The translations under genes and the position numbers were made by a program. From NCBI RefSeq assembly GCF_036373705.1, contig NC_089856.1, positions 619,501 to 683,500 of the forward strand: a stretch of 64,000 bases of DNA, in the 5' to 3' direction. Positions 1 to 11,934 of this stretch are shown one piece after another. How positions within the stretch are numbered: position 1 is the stretch's first letter; every line of letters starts with the position of its first letter. This DNA is from Amia ocellicauda (lineage: Eukaryota > Chordata > Actinopteri > Amiiformes > Amiidae). The notes under the pieces were generated by a model, which searched no databases, was not told the DNA's origin, and saw only the letters and a list, made by a program, of their open reading frames with translations.

Positions 1-574
1 AGACAGACAGACTCATGACACTCCCAGTCCCCACTAGGGGGTGCTGCAGCAACAGCCTCTATAATATCCTCCCTATACGATCACAAGCACAGCACATTAA
101 ACTTAACTCTCCTCCACACATTTATATTGTGAACAAATGTACACATATTTAAACCAGGCATTTAAAACACACAAACACACTTTTTGAAGATGCTCTGAGC
201 CTTTTCATCCCACCCGAGCTGCTAATTAATCTGTGGATTGCACTAATGAATCACTAAACGACCAGCAGTGTCAGGGCCCGTGTGCAGCCAGCGTTCCGCC
301 CAGCACCCTGTGACCTCACCAGAGCCCCGCCCAGCACCCTGTGACCTCACCACGGAACACCATCGCCATGGCGACACTGCTCCAGGTAACCAGATACAGC
401 TACCTGTGTCACCTCCGTCCCTGCGTCTCTCTCTCACCCTTCCTCTTTCTCTCCCTCCTGTGTCCCTGCCTCCCTCTCCGTCCTGCCTGTAATCTGAGCT
501 GCTCACCTTCCTGTGTGCAAACAAGACCATTGTTTATCTGACCTGTGCACTGTCTCTGTCAGTCTGTGAGAGTG
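1..574. other. gene-free left edge
   Basis: No exon, RNA gene or recognisable mobile element was found here. A near-duplicated short phrase (CCCAGCACCCTGTGACCTCA) occurs at about 299-318 and 330-349, so there is a local tandem duplication of roughly 30 bp. Short open frames on both strands show no family resemblance. Confidence 0.5.
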
Positions 575-685
575 TGTATCTATATGTGTTTCAGTGTGTG
601 TCTGCGTGAGTCTCTGTGTGTGTGAGTCTGAGTGTGTGTGTGTGTGTGTGTCTGAGTCTGAGTGTGTGTGTGAGTGAGATTGTGT

Positions 686-724
<39 letters not shown>

Positions 725-853
725 TGTGTGTGTCTGTGTGAGTCTCTCTGTGTGTGCGAGTCTGAGTGTGTGTGTGTGTGTGTGAGTGAGATTGTGTGTG
801 TGTCTGTGTGTGTGTGTGTGTGTGTCTGCATGAGTCTCTCTGTATGTGAGTCT

Positions 854-889
<36 letters not shown>

Positions 890-895
890 GTGAGT
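575..895. repeat. compound (TG)n minisatellite
   Basis: About 320 bp of TG dinucleotides interrupted by GTCTGAG and GTGAGTGAGATTG phrases. The longer phrase TGTGTGAGTGAGATTGTGTG recurs about 110 bp apart, so the array has a weak higher-order period. Open frames across it on both strands are simple consequences of the repeat. Confidence 0.85.
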
Positions 896-1616
896 CTCTG
901 GGTCAGTTCGTCACGGTGTCTCACTCAGTCTGATTATTTTTAGCTCCAGACCTGAGCGAACCCTCCCGGTTCCAGGGGACTGAGTCACCGCCCCCTAGCT
1001 GTGCCCCCCAGCTGTGCCCCGCCGCCCTGCCCCCAGTCACACCGTCTGGACAGCGAGTCACACCCCACACCGCCAGCCCCGTCAACTGAGCATCGGATGG
1101 AGTAATTGGTTTAATTAGGCCCCAATGATTAGGACTGGTCTCGTTGACACTGTGGAGCTGTGGAGTGATTTAGACGCATTATGTCCTCAAATTGACCTCA
1201 TGTTAATTGGACCTGGGGGGTTGTGAACCCTGGCTCTCACTGCAGTTCGCACCAACCCACACCACCAGGGGCACGGCAAGCTGCAGCACGAGCTCAGTGT
1301 CAGAGCAGATCAGGTAACCTCCCCCCCGACCCGCACGCACGTTGTCACAGCACCCCAGTCTCCCATTACAGCGCTGCGCTCTCGTGCCATGGCTCCCCGA
1401 GGACAGCATGCCGGCGGTGTCGCACCTGAGCACCAGAACACACACGGCCCTGCAGGGGGGCAAGTCGGTCACACACTGCGCCACTCTGCCCGCCCCTCTG
1501 CCTGCCGTGCCCCGGCCAGGATAAATACAATTAAAAACCCAATCGACATTTCTGAGAGACACCCGGGGCAGAAACACTCAGCACAGGCAGGATTTCACAG
1601 GGTTACATAAGAGCAC
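896..1616. other. no feature recognised
   Basis: GC-rich unique sequence with an AT-richer patch at about 1,090-1,200. No splice-bounded coding exon or known repeat could be supported. Confidence 0.4.
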
Positions 1617-1966
1617 TGTGGACACAGAGAGAGAGGGAGGGGATGGGAGAGAGGGATGGAGATAAGGTGGGGGAGAGAGAGAGAGAGAGTGACAGATGGA
1701 TGGAGAGAGGGAGAGATAGGGGAGAGGCATGGAGATAAGGGAGAGATGGGGAGACAGAGGGAGAGGGACGTTAGAGCATCCAATTTGGTGTTGTATCCCT
1801 CCCTGCTTCCCCTTCTCCCTCCCTCCATCCCCCTCTCTCTGTCTCCCTCCACGGGGACACACTGCAATAATCCTCTCTGGCTGTAATGAAGCACAGTGTC
1901 AGCTGCCACCGGTCAGGTGTTTCATTTTAAAAACTCCCACAGTGCTCTCTGTCTGTCTGTCTGGTC

Positions 1967-2012
<46 letters not shown>
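1617..2012. repeat. (GA)n and (CT)n tracts
   Basis: Purine-rich GAGAGGGA/GATGGAGA repeat from about 1,617 to 1,770, then a pyrimidine-rich stretch, ending in a near-perfect (CT)n run at about 1,966-2,011. Long open frames here are low-complexity artefacts. Confidence 0.8.
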
Positions 2013-2013
<1 letters not shown>

Positions 2014-3095
2014 AAAACTGCGTCCACAGAGCCAGCAGCGTGTCCCCCCACAGCACTGCGACCCCCATTAGGGAGCTGCACCACCTGTCAGCAGGCAGCA
2101 ATAACAATAATATTAGTGTTTGACTCACTGCCGTTACACTGTCACTGACACCGACACACATACACACAGTCACTGACATACTGGTTTGCGAAAGCCTGCC
2201 CCTATCGAGGGTCATTCCCCTGCGGCAGGAGGCCCAGGCGCATTGTGGGATAGTGCTGCTGCCCATGTGTGGATTCATATTGAACAGGAGCTAAACGAGC
2301 GGAGCCTCCAGACACTTGAACAGCAAGAAAACCCCCGTGTGGGAAACAGAGCAGCGAGCAAATATTTGTGTAAGAATAATAACACTGATACTAACGATAA
2401 CAATAGGTGCTTGAAGAACAGCTACTGTCTTTTCTGTGTCATGCTTGTGAACTACAAAACATCATGATTCATATGAACATTGTCATTATTAGCCTGTGAT
2501 TATGAATATTAACCAAAGACCTGCTTCTACACATGGAGAGCGAGAGTGACAGAGTGGTTTGATTTTCTTTGTGTATCAAAAACATTACGTTAACGATGGA
2601 AAATTAATTCACTGGACGCAAACATAATAAAAGTAGAAGACACAACCGCATTTGCTAAAACCCACTCCGTCTTGGCAGGGGCGGCACCACGGCGCTGCGT
2701 GGACTGAGGGGCCCGTGTGCTTTGACAGACCCATCTGAACGGCCAGGCAGATGGTGGTGGAGAGTTCCTACTGAGAGGAAGGTGTCAGTGACCGAGGCAG
2801 GAGGGGACGCTGCAGAGAGACACACAAGACAAATGCGTCCACATCACCGTGGATGTTCATCAAGATGGCAAAGCATCCCGTGGAGTTTTGTGGAAAAGTT
2901 TCTCTGCAGTTTCACCTCGTAACAACTTTATTCCTTATGAATTATACAACTATAAACCCTCTGCTCATATTTCTATAAGCCTTCAGTTGCCGGGCCTCCC
3001 CTGTCTTAAACATGAGCCATGACTGATATTGCAGTAAAGCAGGTCCGATGAACAGCTCTAACATCCACTGCAGCCGGAGAGATCCATCCTGCAAA
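2013..3095. other. no gene recognised
   Basis: Mixed sequence with an AT-rich part at about 2,350-2,660. Nothing with a coding signature or a repeat family I can name. Confidence 0.4.
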
Positions 3096-3605
3096 ACACT
3101 CTCTCTCTCTCTTACTCCTTGCCACTCTCTCACTCTTTGCCCACTCTCTGCCCACTGTCTCACTCTTTGCCCACTCTCTGCCCACTCTCTCACTCTTTGT
3201 CCACACTCTGCCCACTCTTTCACTCTTTGCTCACTCTCTCACTCTTTGCCCATGCTCTGCCCACACTCTTACTCTTTGCCCACTCTTCCACTCTCTGCCC
3301 ACTCTGTGCCCACTCTCTCACTCTCTGCCCACTCTTTTACTACTTGCCCACTCTCTCACTCTTTGCCCACGCTCTGCCCACTCTCTCACTCTTTGCCTAC
3401 TCTTCCACTCTCTGCCCACTCTGTGCCCATTCTCTCACTCTGCCACTCTTTTACTCCTTGCCCACTCTCTCACTCTTTGCTCACTCTCTCACTCTCTCTG
3501 CCCACTCTCCCACTCTCTGCCAACTCTCTGTCCACTCTCTCGCTCTGCCCACTCTCTCACTCTTTGCTCACTCTCCCACTCTCTCCCCAGTCTCTCTCTG
3601 TCATG
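3096..3605. repeat. 11/23-bp pyrimidine minisatellite
   Basis: About 500 bp of tandem variants of CACTCTTTGCC and CACTCTCTGCC. Lack of stop codons lets two overlapping frames stay open for over 180 codons, but both encode only shifted versions of the repeat. Confidence 0.9.
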
Positions 3606-3862
3606 ACCCCCTAACATTTTGGAATCCCCTCACATTTCTACAACTTGGGGGAGAAATTCCCCTTCACAAAAAATAAAAAATCAAGCCCAGCACTCTCTCT
3701 TACACACACACACACACTCCACAATTACACACCCAGTCTGGAATGGCATGGTTTGCTCTTGAGTGACACTGCGTGTCTGTCCTGTGCCACACTGTGTCTG
3801 TCTTCTTGTTATTGCATTTTAAATTTTAAAGTGGTTACAATGTAAAAACAATGTAACTCCAG

Positions 3863-4094
3863 GGCAGCAGTGTGTATAGCAGTCAAGACTCTGGGCTCCT
3901 GAGTGGGGGGCAGGGGGTCAGTCCCAGTGGGGAGGCTCTGCTGCTGTACCCCTGAGCGAGGCACTGTACCCAGAATGCACCAGTACAAACCCTGATGTAT
4001 CCATGGGCCACTGGGTGGACAAATAATGTGATACAGTGTAACAACTGTAAATCGCCCTGGAAAAGAGCTCTGCTAAGAAATATAATGATTACTC
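3863..4094 (+). mobile_element. tRNA-derived SINE with L2-type tail
   Basis: The head has a degenerate tRNA-like promoter (a GACTCTGGGCTCCTGAG phrase, then a B-box-like GGGTCAGTCCCA). The body has CTGCTGCTGTACCCCTGAG and ACCCAGAATGCACCAGTACA. The tail reads AAATCGCCCTGGAAAAGAGC then TCTGCTAAGAAATATAATG. A second copy lies at 41,247-41,415. The tail matches the 3' end of the L2 LINE at about 8,990-9,030, so L2 machinery probably mobilised it. No clear target duplication was identified. Confidence 0.75.
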
Positions 4095-4274
4095 TGGGGT
4101 GACTCTTTCCATTGCATGTTCAGAAACACAAAGTACTGTCCCTGCAAACAGAGAATCTTCACATCATTTCAGTTCTACTGGTATATATTGTGCTTCTGTT
4201 TCGGTCCGGGTTAAACAACCCTCTCCCGGCACACCGGAACACCGGAAACTTTCCAAAGCAAGGCATCTGTCATT

Positions 4275-4392
4275 GAGTGTGTGTGTGAGTGAGTGTGTGT
4301 GTGTGTGTGAGAGAGTGTGAGAGTGTGTTAGTGTGTGTGAGAGAGAGAGTGTGAGTGTGAGAGAGTGAGAGTGAGAGTGTGAGTGTGTGCTT
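4275..4392. repeat. (GT)n/(GAGT)n simple repeat
   Basis: Short GTGTGTGAGTGAG and GAGAGTGTGAG repeats, about 115 bp. Confidence 0.75.
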
Positions 4393-5056
4393 CACACACA
4401 GATCATACAGAATCAATAACCACACCAATAAACACTCTCTCCACGAGTCACTTCAAACTCCCGTCCACTCACTTGTATCGAGTCGTTGGCCATCCTGTCC
4501 ACCGTGTCCGGCTCTCTCTCTCTCTCTCTCCTTCTCCGGTTTCCTGTCCCGTCCGCTTCTGTAGTTCTTCTCCTTTAATGCACAGCAGATCCCTATCAAC
4601 GTATACCGTTCCCTGCGACTCCGTGCGCCTATTATAATTATTATTATTAGTAGTAGTAGTAGTAGTAGTTGTAATAGCAGTAGTAGTAGCAGTAGTATTA
4701 CTCCTGAGTCCAAGCCACGGAAAGTTGCGCCTGACCGCGGCTACAGCCCCCGTGTCTCCCCGGGTCTCTGTCGCTGTCCCGCCGCCTGCCACCGACCCGA
4801 GCGGCTCCGCGGCGCACAGAGCATCGCCGGCTCCCCGGGCTGAGCTGGGCTTCCCGGGCTGGGCTGCGGCTGCGTGTTCCCCTGCTCTGGAGACAGACCC
4901 CTGCAGTCCTCCGGCAAAATAAGGTCCAATAAATGAACGGTGATATAACAGGAATCGCCAAAGCGCCGTTGTGTTCAAAAGAAACTGCCCGTCAAAGTGC
5001 GCAGTGGACAGTCTTGTGTCTCGCAGAGGCGCCGAGTGCCAGTCCGTGGTGTAGTA

Positions 5057-5272
5057 GTGCAGCTACACACACACAACCATTATAGTGCAGCTACACACAC
5101 ACAACCATTATAGTGCAGCTACACACACACAACCATTATAGTGCAGCTACACACACACAACCATTATAGTGCAGCTACACACACACAACCGTTATAGTGC
5201 AGCTACACACACACAACCGTTATAGTGCAGCTACACACACACAACCATTATAGTGCAGCTACACACACACAA
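5057..5272. repeat. 28-bp minisatellite, about 7.7 copies
   Basis: Near-identical 28-bp units containing GTGCAGCTACACACACACAA followed by CCATTATA or CCGTTATA. Units differ by a single A/G site, which indicates recent expansion. Confidence 0.92.
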
Positions 5273-5309
5273 CCCCCTGCGCTCCGAGCTTAGCATCACT
5301 GTCGAGCCG

Positions 5310-5311
5310 TG

Positions 5312-5373
<62 letters not shown>
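5310..5373. repeat. (CT)n microsatellite
   Basis: About 60 bp of almost pure CT dinucleotides inside the CpG-rich region. Confidence 0.9.
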
Positions 5374-5377
<4 letters not shown>

Positions 5378-6139
5378 GACGGGCGGGCAGCACTGATACA
5401 CATCGCCAGTCCTTTCTTCCCCAAACGACACAAAAAAGAAAAACTGGGGGCTGGTTGGGGGGGTCGGGGGTATCAAACAGCCTATTTCCGTCACAGCCAA
5501 AGAGGCATCCCGACCAGCACTGCTCCGGCCCCGGGTTCAATAATAACACGATCTGTCTGTTTACAGGATAATAGAGGAGTATTGAGCGACGGCGGTCCCG
5601 CCCAGCGGCCAGCGACTCGTGAGTGTGTGTGTCCGTCCGGCGGTGTGTCCGTCCGGCTGCTGGCCCTCCGCGCACTCGCACAGCGCATGTGACCGGCGGG
5701 TTTCCACGCTGTCTCTGTGTCCCGCTGAGGATTGGCCAGTGTGGATTATTCATGAGCTGTAATGCACTTCACTGACAGCACACTGTGGACTGAGCGGCTG
5801 CTGTAGCCGAGCCTTGAAAGAGCTCTGCGGGGGGGTGTTATGGATGTGTGTTACGTTGGAGCTCATACTCAGCACTCACACACTGCTGCCGAGTATAGAG
5901 CAACAGGAAGTGCTCTGCTATCCTGTCCTCCTGACAGGAAGTTGCTCTTTCTTACCAAATGTTCTCCAAGCAGGCTTACGTCCTCTCCATCCCCAATGCC
6001 CCCTTCCCCCCGGCCCCCAAATACCTCAACACTCGAAAAGAGAGCGAGGAGGAGAGGAGAGGAAGAGTGTATCAAGCAGTCAGAAATATAGACCCCCACC
6101 ACTCTTGGTGTAAAAAGTGTCTTGTAAATTCAGTCTTAG

Positions 6140-6603
6140 ACACTCATACACACAGACACACACGGAGTCACACAAACTCACGCACTGAGACTCACTGAGT
6201 CACACAAACTCACACACTGAGACACACACTGAGACTCACACGCGGACACACACTGAGTCACACAAACTCACACACTGAGACTCACTGAGTCACACAAACT
6301 CACACACTGAGACACACACTGAGACTCACACGCAGACACACACTGAGTCACACAAACTCACACACTGAGACTCACTGAGTCACACAAACTCACACACTGA
6401 GACACACACTGAGACTCACACGCAGACACACACTGAGTCACACAAACTCACACACTGAGACTCACTGAGTCACACAAACTCACACACTGAGACACACACT
6501 GAGACTCACACGCAGACACACACTGAGTCACACAAACTCACACACTGAGACACACACTGAGACTCACACGCGGACACACACTGAGTCACACAAACTCACG
6601 CTC
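6140..6603. repeat. 90-bp higher-order minisatellite
   Basis: Built from short phrases (GAGTCACACAAACTCACACA, CTGAGACACACACTGAGAC) arranged into a higher-order unit of exactly 90 bp. Units start at 6,241, 6,331 and 6,421; a shortened copy starts at 6,511. The 90-bp copies differ by only one or two bases, so the higher-order amplification is young. Confidence 0.9.
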
Positions 6604-6711
6604 ACACTGATGCGTGGCAGCCACGAATATAAAAGGTTTGATGCAAATATCAGATTTGCTTACAAGCAGCTTCACCAAAGGCCAGGGCAATGCACAGGGG
6701 CTGGGGGAGGG

Positions 6712-6715
<4 letters not shown>

Positions 6716-6756
<41 letters not shown>

Positions 6757-7240
6757 AGGAAGGAAGGAAATCCATCTATTTCTGTGACAGTATCCAGCAG
6801 TCACCCCAGTGGCAGTAGGGCAACAGCAGTCATGTTGTGAGTGGTGGCAACAGGAACTGTAGCAATAGTGGCAGCCTTTTGCTGAAGTACCAACAGTAGA
6901 AACAGCAGTAGCAGTAGCAATAGAGGCAGTAGCAGTAACAGTAGCAGTAGCAATAGGGGCAATAACAGTTATAGTAGCAGTAACAGTAGCAGTAGGGGCA
7001 ATAACAGTTACAGTAGCAGTAGCAGTAGCAATAGGGGCAGTAGCAGTAACAGTAGCAGTAGGGCAATAACAATTGCAGTAGCAGTAGGGGCAATAACAGA
7101 AACAGTAGCAGTAGGGGCAATAACAGTAGCAGTAGTAGTAGGGGCAGTAGCAGTAGCAGTAGGGGCAGTAGCGGTAGCAGTAGGGGCAGTAGCGGTAGCA
7201 GTAGGGGCTATAGCTATAGCAGTAACTGTAACTGCTGCTG
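6716..7240. repeat. (GA)n tract and CAGTAG-type array
   Basis: A (GA)n tract at about 6,716-6,752 is followed, from about 6,880, by a degenerate array of AGCAGT/AGCAAT triplets punctuated by GGGGCAATAACAGT. The period is loose, in multiples of three, so open frames persist on the minus strand. It is not coding. Confidence 0.85.
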
Positions 7241-7399
7241 CTGCTGACACATCAGTGCTGTATGAGTCTGTGGTTAATGTATGTCTCTGTCTGCTGGGCG
7301 TGTCCAGTGACAGGAGGATCCATGACTGTCCGCTGCTGTCCGCGCTGTGCTCTGGCGCCCCCTGGTGGCGGGAGGCGTCTCAGTTGAATAATGCAGCGG

Positions 7400-7715
7400 G
7401 GTAAGACCACTTCATCTGATACTGTTACTGTACTGTTACTACACTGCTACTACGGCTACTGCAACTACTACTACTGTTACTGTTACTACTGTTACACTGC
7501 TACTGTACTCTTACTGCTGTTACTACACTGCTACTCTACTGTTACTACACTGCTACTACTGCCACTGTTACTACACTGCTACTGCAAATACTACTACTGT
7601 TACTGTTACTACACTCATACGGTACTGTTACTACACTGCTACTCTACTGTTCCTACTGTTACTACACTGCTACTACTGCCACTGTTACTACACTGCTACT
7701 GCAACTACTACTAGT
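7400..7715. repeat. CTGTTACTA array, left part
   Basis: Degenerate triplet-based array of ACTGTTACTACACTGCTACT units. The same array resumes at about 9,088 after the L2 insertion, so the two parts were once one locus. Confidence 0.88.
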
Positions 7716-9036
7716 ACGGACTGCTCTCACCTGTTTCTCCTCCTACCTCAGTCCTACCAAGTGACATGGCGAGGCTCCTCATCCACCCCTCAACCTCTCC
7801 TCACAGGCGTTCCCCAAGGCTCTGTCCTGGGCCCGCTCCTGTTCTCTCTCTACACTCGCTCCCTGGGCCCCCTCATCGCATCCCATGGTTTCTCCTACCA
7901 CTTCTACGCTGATGATGCCCAGATCTTCCTGTCTTTCCCATCTTCTGACCCTCTCATCCCCTCACACATCTCTTCCTGCTTGTCTGCCATTTCCGCCTGG
8001 ATGCACTCGCACCACCTCAAGCTCAACCTCTCCAAATCAGATCTCCTGTTTTTCCCCCACTCTTCCTCACCTTCTGCTGACCTCCCCATCTCGATCCCCT
8101 TGGAATCCACCACACTCTCTCCTTCTTCTTCCGCTAAAAATCTAGGAGTCACCCTCGATCCTGCGCTCTCCTACTCCCAGCACATCACCACGCTGACACA
8201 CACCTGTAGATTCTTCCTGAGCAACATATGCCAGATCCGTCCCTTCCTCACCGACTACTTGACTCAGCTACTCGTCCAGTCACTGGTCCTCTCCCGCCTG
8301 GACTACTGTAACTCCCTCCCGGCCGGCCTGCCTGCATCCACTACCCGCCGCTCCAGCTCATCCAGAACTCTGCGGCTCGTCTGGTGTCTCTCTGCCCCGA
8401 TTCACACGCTACTCCACTGCTCTGCTCCCTCCACTGGCTCCCGATAGCGGCACGCATTCAGTTCAAGACATTGACCCTCACCTACCGCTGTCTCACCACA
8501 CGGCACCAAGCTACCTTAAGTCACTCGTCTCTCCATACATCCCCTCCAGACCACTGCGCTCCTCCAGTGCCAGAAGACTAACTCTGCCTCCTCTCCACTC
8601 TCCTTCCTCCAGAGCCGCTCCTTCTCATCCCTGGCCCCTAAGTGGTGGAACGACCTGCCCACCGAAGTCAAAACAGCAGAGTCCCTGACCTCATTCCGGC
8701 GCTTACTCAAGACGCATCTCTTCCCACAGCACTTGTAATATTAGTCCTCTATTGCTGCTAGATGCACTTCAGCTTATTATGCTCCTCGTGTTCTTGATTG
8801 TTTTCCCCCTTGCTCCCTTTCCCGTAGCCCTCGTCTGTAACCCGACATCTTGACAGCACTTAGCTTTCACCGTCCAGGATGTAGGAAGTCTCTTACTGTA
8901 CTTGTGTAAATTGTAAATTGGAATTGTAAATTGTATTGAATTTGTAATGATTGATGCCTTGTACTTCTCCGTATTTTTGCACTTATGTTGTAAGTCGCCC
9001 TGGATAAGGGCGTCTGCTAAGAAATAAAAATAATAA

Positions 9037-9087
<51 letters not shown>
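7716..9087 (+). mobile_element. L2-type LINE fragment, 5' truncated
   Basis: The plus strand encodes the second half of a non-LTR reverse transcriptase. It has the [14 protein letters not shown] motif, the catalytic YADD box ([13 protein letters not shown]) and the [12 protein letters not shown] motif. One frame is open from 7,761 to 8,447; the downstream C-terminal part (RIQFKTLTLTYRCLTT) continues in another frame, so at least one frameshift is present. The 3' end has the L2 signature GTCGCCCTGGATAAGGGCGT then CTGCTAAGAAATAAA, followed by an (AAT)n tail at about 9,028-9,087. The endonuclease half is missing, as in a typical 5'-truncated copy. It lies inside a pre-existing CTGTTACTA array. 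The copy is dead but fairly young-looking. Confidence 0.88.
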
Positions 9088-9091
<4 letters not shown>

Positions 9092-9505
9092 TCTGTTACT
9101 GTTACTACTGTTACTTTACTGCTACTGTTCTGTAAATACTGTTACTACACTGCTACTGAAAGTACTGCCACTGTACTCTTGCTACTGTTACTACTGTTAC
9201 TACACTGCTACTCTACTGTTACTACTGTTACTACTGTTACTACACTGCTACTGCAGGAACTGCTACTGAACTGTTACTACTGTTACTGAACTGCTACTGT
9301 ACTGTTACTACACTGCTGCTGTACTGTTACTACTGTAACTACACTGCTACTGTACTGTTACTGTTACTACACACCTACTGCAACTACTGCTACTGCACTG
9401 TTACTGCACTGCTACTGTACTGTTACTACACTTATACTGCAAGTACTGCTACTATAATGTTACTACTGTTACTACACTGTTACTGCACCTACTGCTGCTG
9501 CTGTG
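9088..9505. repeat. CTGTTACTA array, right part
   Basis: Continuation of the array interrupted at 7,715: TACTGTTACTACACTGCTAC units with the same degeneracy. Confidence 0.88.
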
Positions 9506-10228
9506 TTTCCAGACATTGTTGCTGCCAGTGATTCTCTTCCTACAGTTACTCTACGAGTCACAGTTACTCTCACTGTGTTGCCAGTGCCATCTGGTGGGTC
9601 AGAGCAGCGCAGCCCGACTGACACACTGCAGCCTCAAACGCACTTTATTGCCATGACTGAGTGACAGACGGGCCCAGAGCTCAGGATCAGGGGTGTGGAG
9701 CACAACACACAGCCATCACAAAGCTAACACTTCAACACTAAAGACAGGCGTACTTACATAACATGTATTACGATACATTAAGGAAACTACACTATCTCTC
9801 TAAGCTTATTATTATTTTACCACTGGTTTGCCTTGAAGTGCTTAATGGTGCTACACAAACTACATCAACATACAGAATACAACACGACACAATGCACTAA
9901 TCTCTGAGTGAAAGCCGCCGGATTTCACACCTAGAAGTTGCTCAACAGTCAGTAACTCAGTCATGGGTTCAACAGCAGAATGACAGCCAATCACAGCGCA
10001 AAATGGCTTCTTCTCAGCCCCTTCCACCACACTTTGTCTTTGCCTTATTGGACTCCTATTTGCATATTATAATAGTATGATTTTAAAACAGCTGAATGAC
10101 TGATAATACTATTACTTCTATTACAAACTAGCTCTGATATTAACCTGCAGACTTCCATATATGTCATATCCAGTAATATAGCATGCAAAAAGAACTGCAG
10201 ACAAAGTATCTTCAGAATATTTTATTGC
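9506..10228. other. no gene recognised
   Basis: Unique, partly AT-rich sequence between the triplet array and the man2b1 promoter. A low-confidence scan on both strands found no coding exon or named repeat. Confidence 0.4.
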
Positions 10229-10263
10229 AATGTCTCGTATGGGCAGAACAGTGGTGTTTTTAT

Positions 10264-10391
10264 CACTCAAGATGGCCACGGACTTTCTTCCTGAATCTGA
10301 TTGGTCGCGGAGGATCACGGGGCTGGGGTCACATGAACAGCCTCGCCCTGGGGTTGTTGATGTGTCACATGACAGCGGGCTAGTTGAGAGA
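10264..10391 (+). promoter_or_regulatory. man2b1 proximal promoter
   Basis: Within 130 bp upstream of the man2b1 start codon are a YY1-like AAGATGGCC (10,269-10,277), an inverted CCAAT box (GATTGG, about 10,298-10,303), and two copies of a palindromic E-box. The E-boxes are GTCACATGAA at 10,328-10,337 and GTCACATGAC at 10,364-10,373. The second differs by one base from the CLEAR motif bound by TFEB/TFE3 at lysosomal genes. No TATA box is seen. Factor binding is inferred from motif match only. Confidence 0.6.
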
Positions 10392-11903
10392 ATGGCTTCA
10401 CCGGTGCTGTCAGCTGCCGCGGCGATTTTGCTGCTTCTGTCCGAGGCTGGGGGCTTCCCTGCCCGGGCCCCGACTGCCGAGCCTCCGCGGTGCGGGTACG
10501 AGGTGAGAGAGGGAGGGAGGAAGACAGAGAAGGAGAGTCGGGGAAACTGAAAGCAGCCCCTGGGACTTCAGTGTGGGCAGCTGGTCTCTGTGTTGTGTTG
10601 TCGGGGGGTTGCTGTGGTCGTGCTCGTATCTTCCGACGCTGCTGTTCTCTGCGCACTCGGGCGGGTCGGTGGCGTCAGCTGATTCTGTTTCTTTCTCTTT
10701 CCCATCCTCTTCCCTCTTCCCTCTCTCTGTTTATTGTTCTCCCTGTCGCCTCTCTCTCTCTCTCAATCTTCTACCCTATGTCTCTGTCTATGTCCCCCTC
10801 TCTCTCTGTGTCCCTGCCCCCTGTCTCTCTCTCTCTCCGCAGTCCTGTCCCGTGACCCAGCCCTCGATGCTCAATGTCCACATGGTCCCTCACACTCATG
10901 ATGACGTGGGCTGGCTCAAGACTGTGGACCAGTACTACTACGGAGGTGAGACTACACAACACACACAGCAGACAACATGAGACGCAGCACGCACACGCAC
11001 ACACACAGAGTGAGAGAGTGAGGGTGTGAGTGTGTGATAATTGTTCTGTCATTTCTGATATGAAGGTGATAAGAGAGATAAGGATTGTAGTTCCTCTATT
11101 CTCAGTGTGTGTGTGTGTCTATCTGGGTGTTACACTAGTTGTTCCGAAGTGTGTCAGAGAACCCCAGTGACACAGCAGCAAATAAACACAGATGAATAAA
11201 TATCACTACCCTCCCCCCCGTAGACCGCAATGAGATCCAGCACGCGGGGGTGCAGTACATCCTGGACTCGGTGGTGCAGGCGCTGCAGCAGGACCCCCGG
11301 CGGCGCTTCATCTACGTGGAGACGGCCTTCCTGTACCGCTGGTGGAGACAGCAGAGCGCAGAGACGCGGCGCGCCGTCACTCAGCTCATCAGCCAGGGTG
11401 AGGAGAGAGGCACAGTGTGTGGCTGTGCCTGTCCGCTCTGCCCCCTCCCCGTCCCCTCTGTCGCTATATTACACTTCAGAGCCCCGACCGCCGCCCAACC
11501 CTCTCCCTCTCCCTCCCCTTCCCCATCTCCGCAGGCCGGCTGGAGCTGGTGGGGGGGGGCTGGTGCATGAACGACGAGGCGACGGTGCTGTACAGCGCGG
11601 TGATCGACCAGATGACCCTGGGCCTGCGCTTCCTGAATGACACGTTTGGGCGCTGCGGCCGGCCGCGCGTTGCCTGGCACATCGACCCCTTCGGCCACGC
11701 CCGGGAGCAGGCCTCGCTGTTTGCACAGGTACGGGAGGGTTCGAACCCAGCGTTATTGGCAGGATGGGTTCACACCGATTACACACGGCAGTCGCAGTGA
11801 CAGGAAAGAGAATGCAGTGCCTACAATAACAAAATCAAAGTTAAAAGCTAAATCGCTCTACAGATTTTACAGGCATGCAGTTACTTTACATGTGTGTACA
11901 GAT

Positions 11904-11934
<31 letters not shown>

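Larger units (their letters stand above)
4700..5760. promoter_or_regulatory. CpG-rich island-like region
   Basis: GC- and CpG-rich sequence (for example around 4,735-4,880 and 5,580-5,700) interrupted by a 28-bp minisatellite and a CT tract. An inverted CCAAT (ATTGG) lies at about 5,732. This could be the promoter or first exon of a gene leaving the left edge on the minus strand, but no protein family could be recognised in either direction, so only the base composition supports the call. Confidence 0.35.

Noticed and set aside
3048-3676. Two plus-strand open frames of about 185 codons (HSLPTLCPLSHSL)
   Set aside because: Pure consequence of the pyrimidine minisatellite.
5959-6198. Possible small gene (MFSKQAYVLSIPNAPFPPAPK)
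   Set aside because: No domain, no splice context, and it runs into the 90-bp minisatellite.
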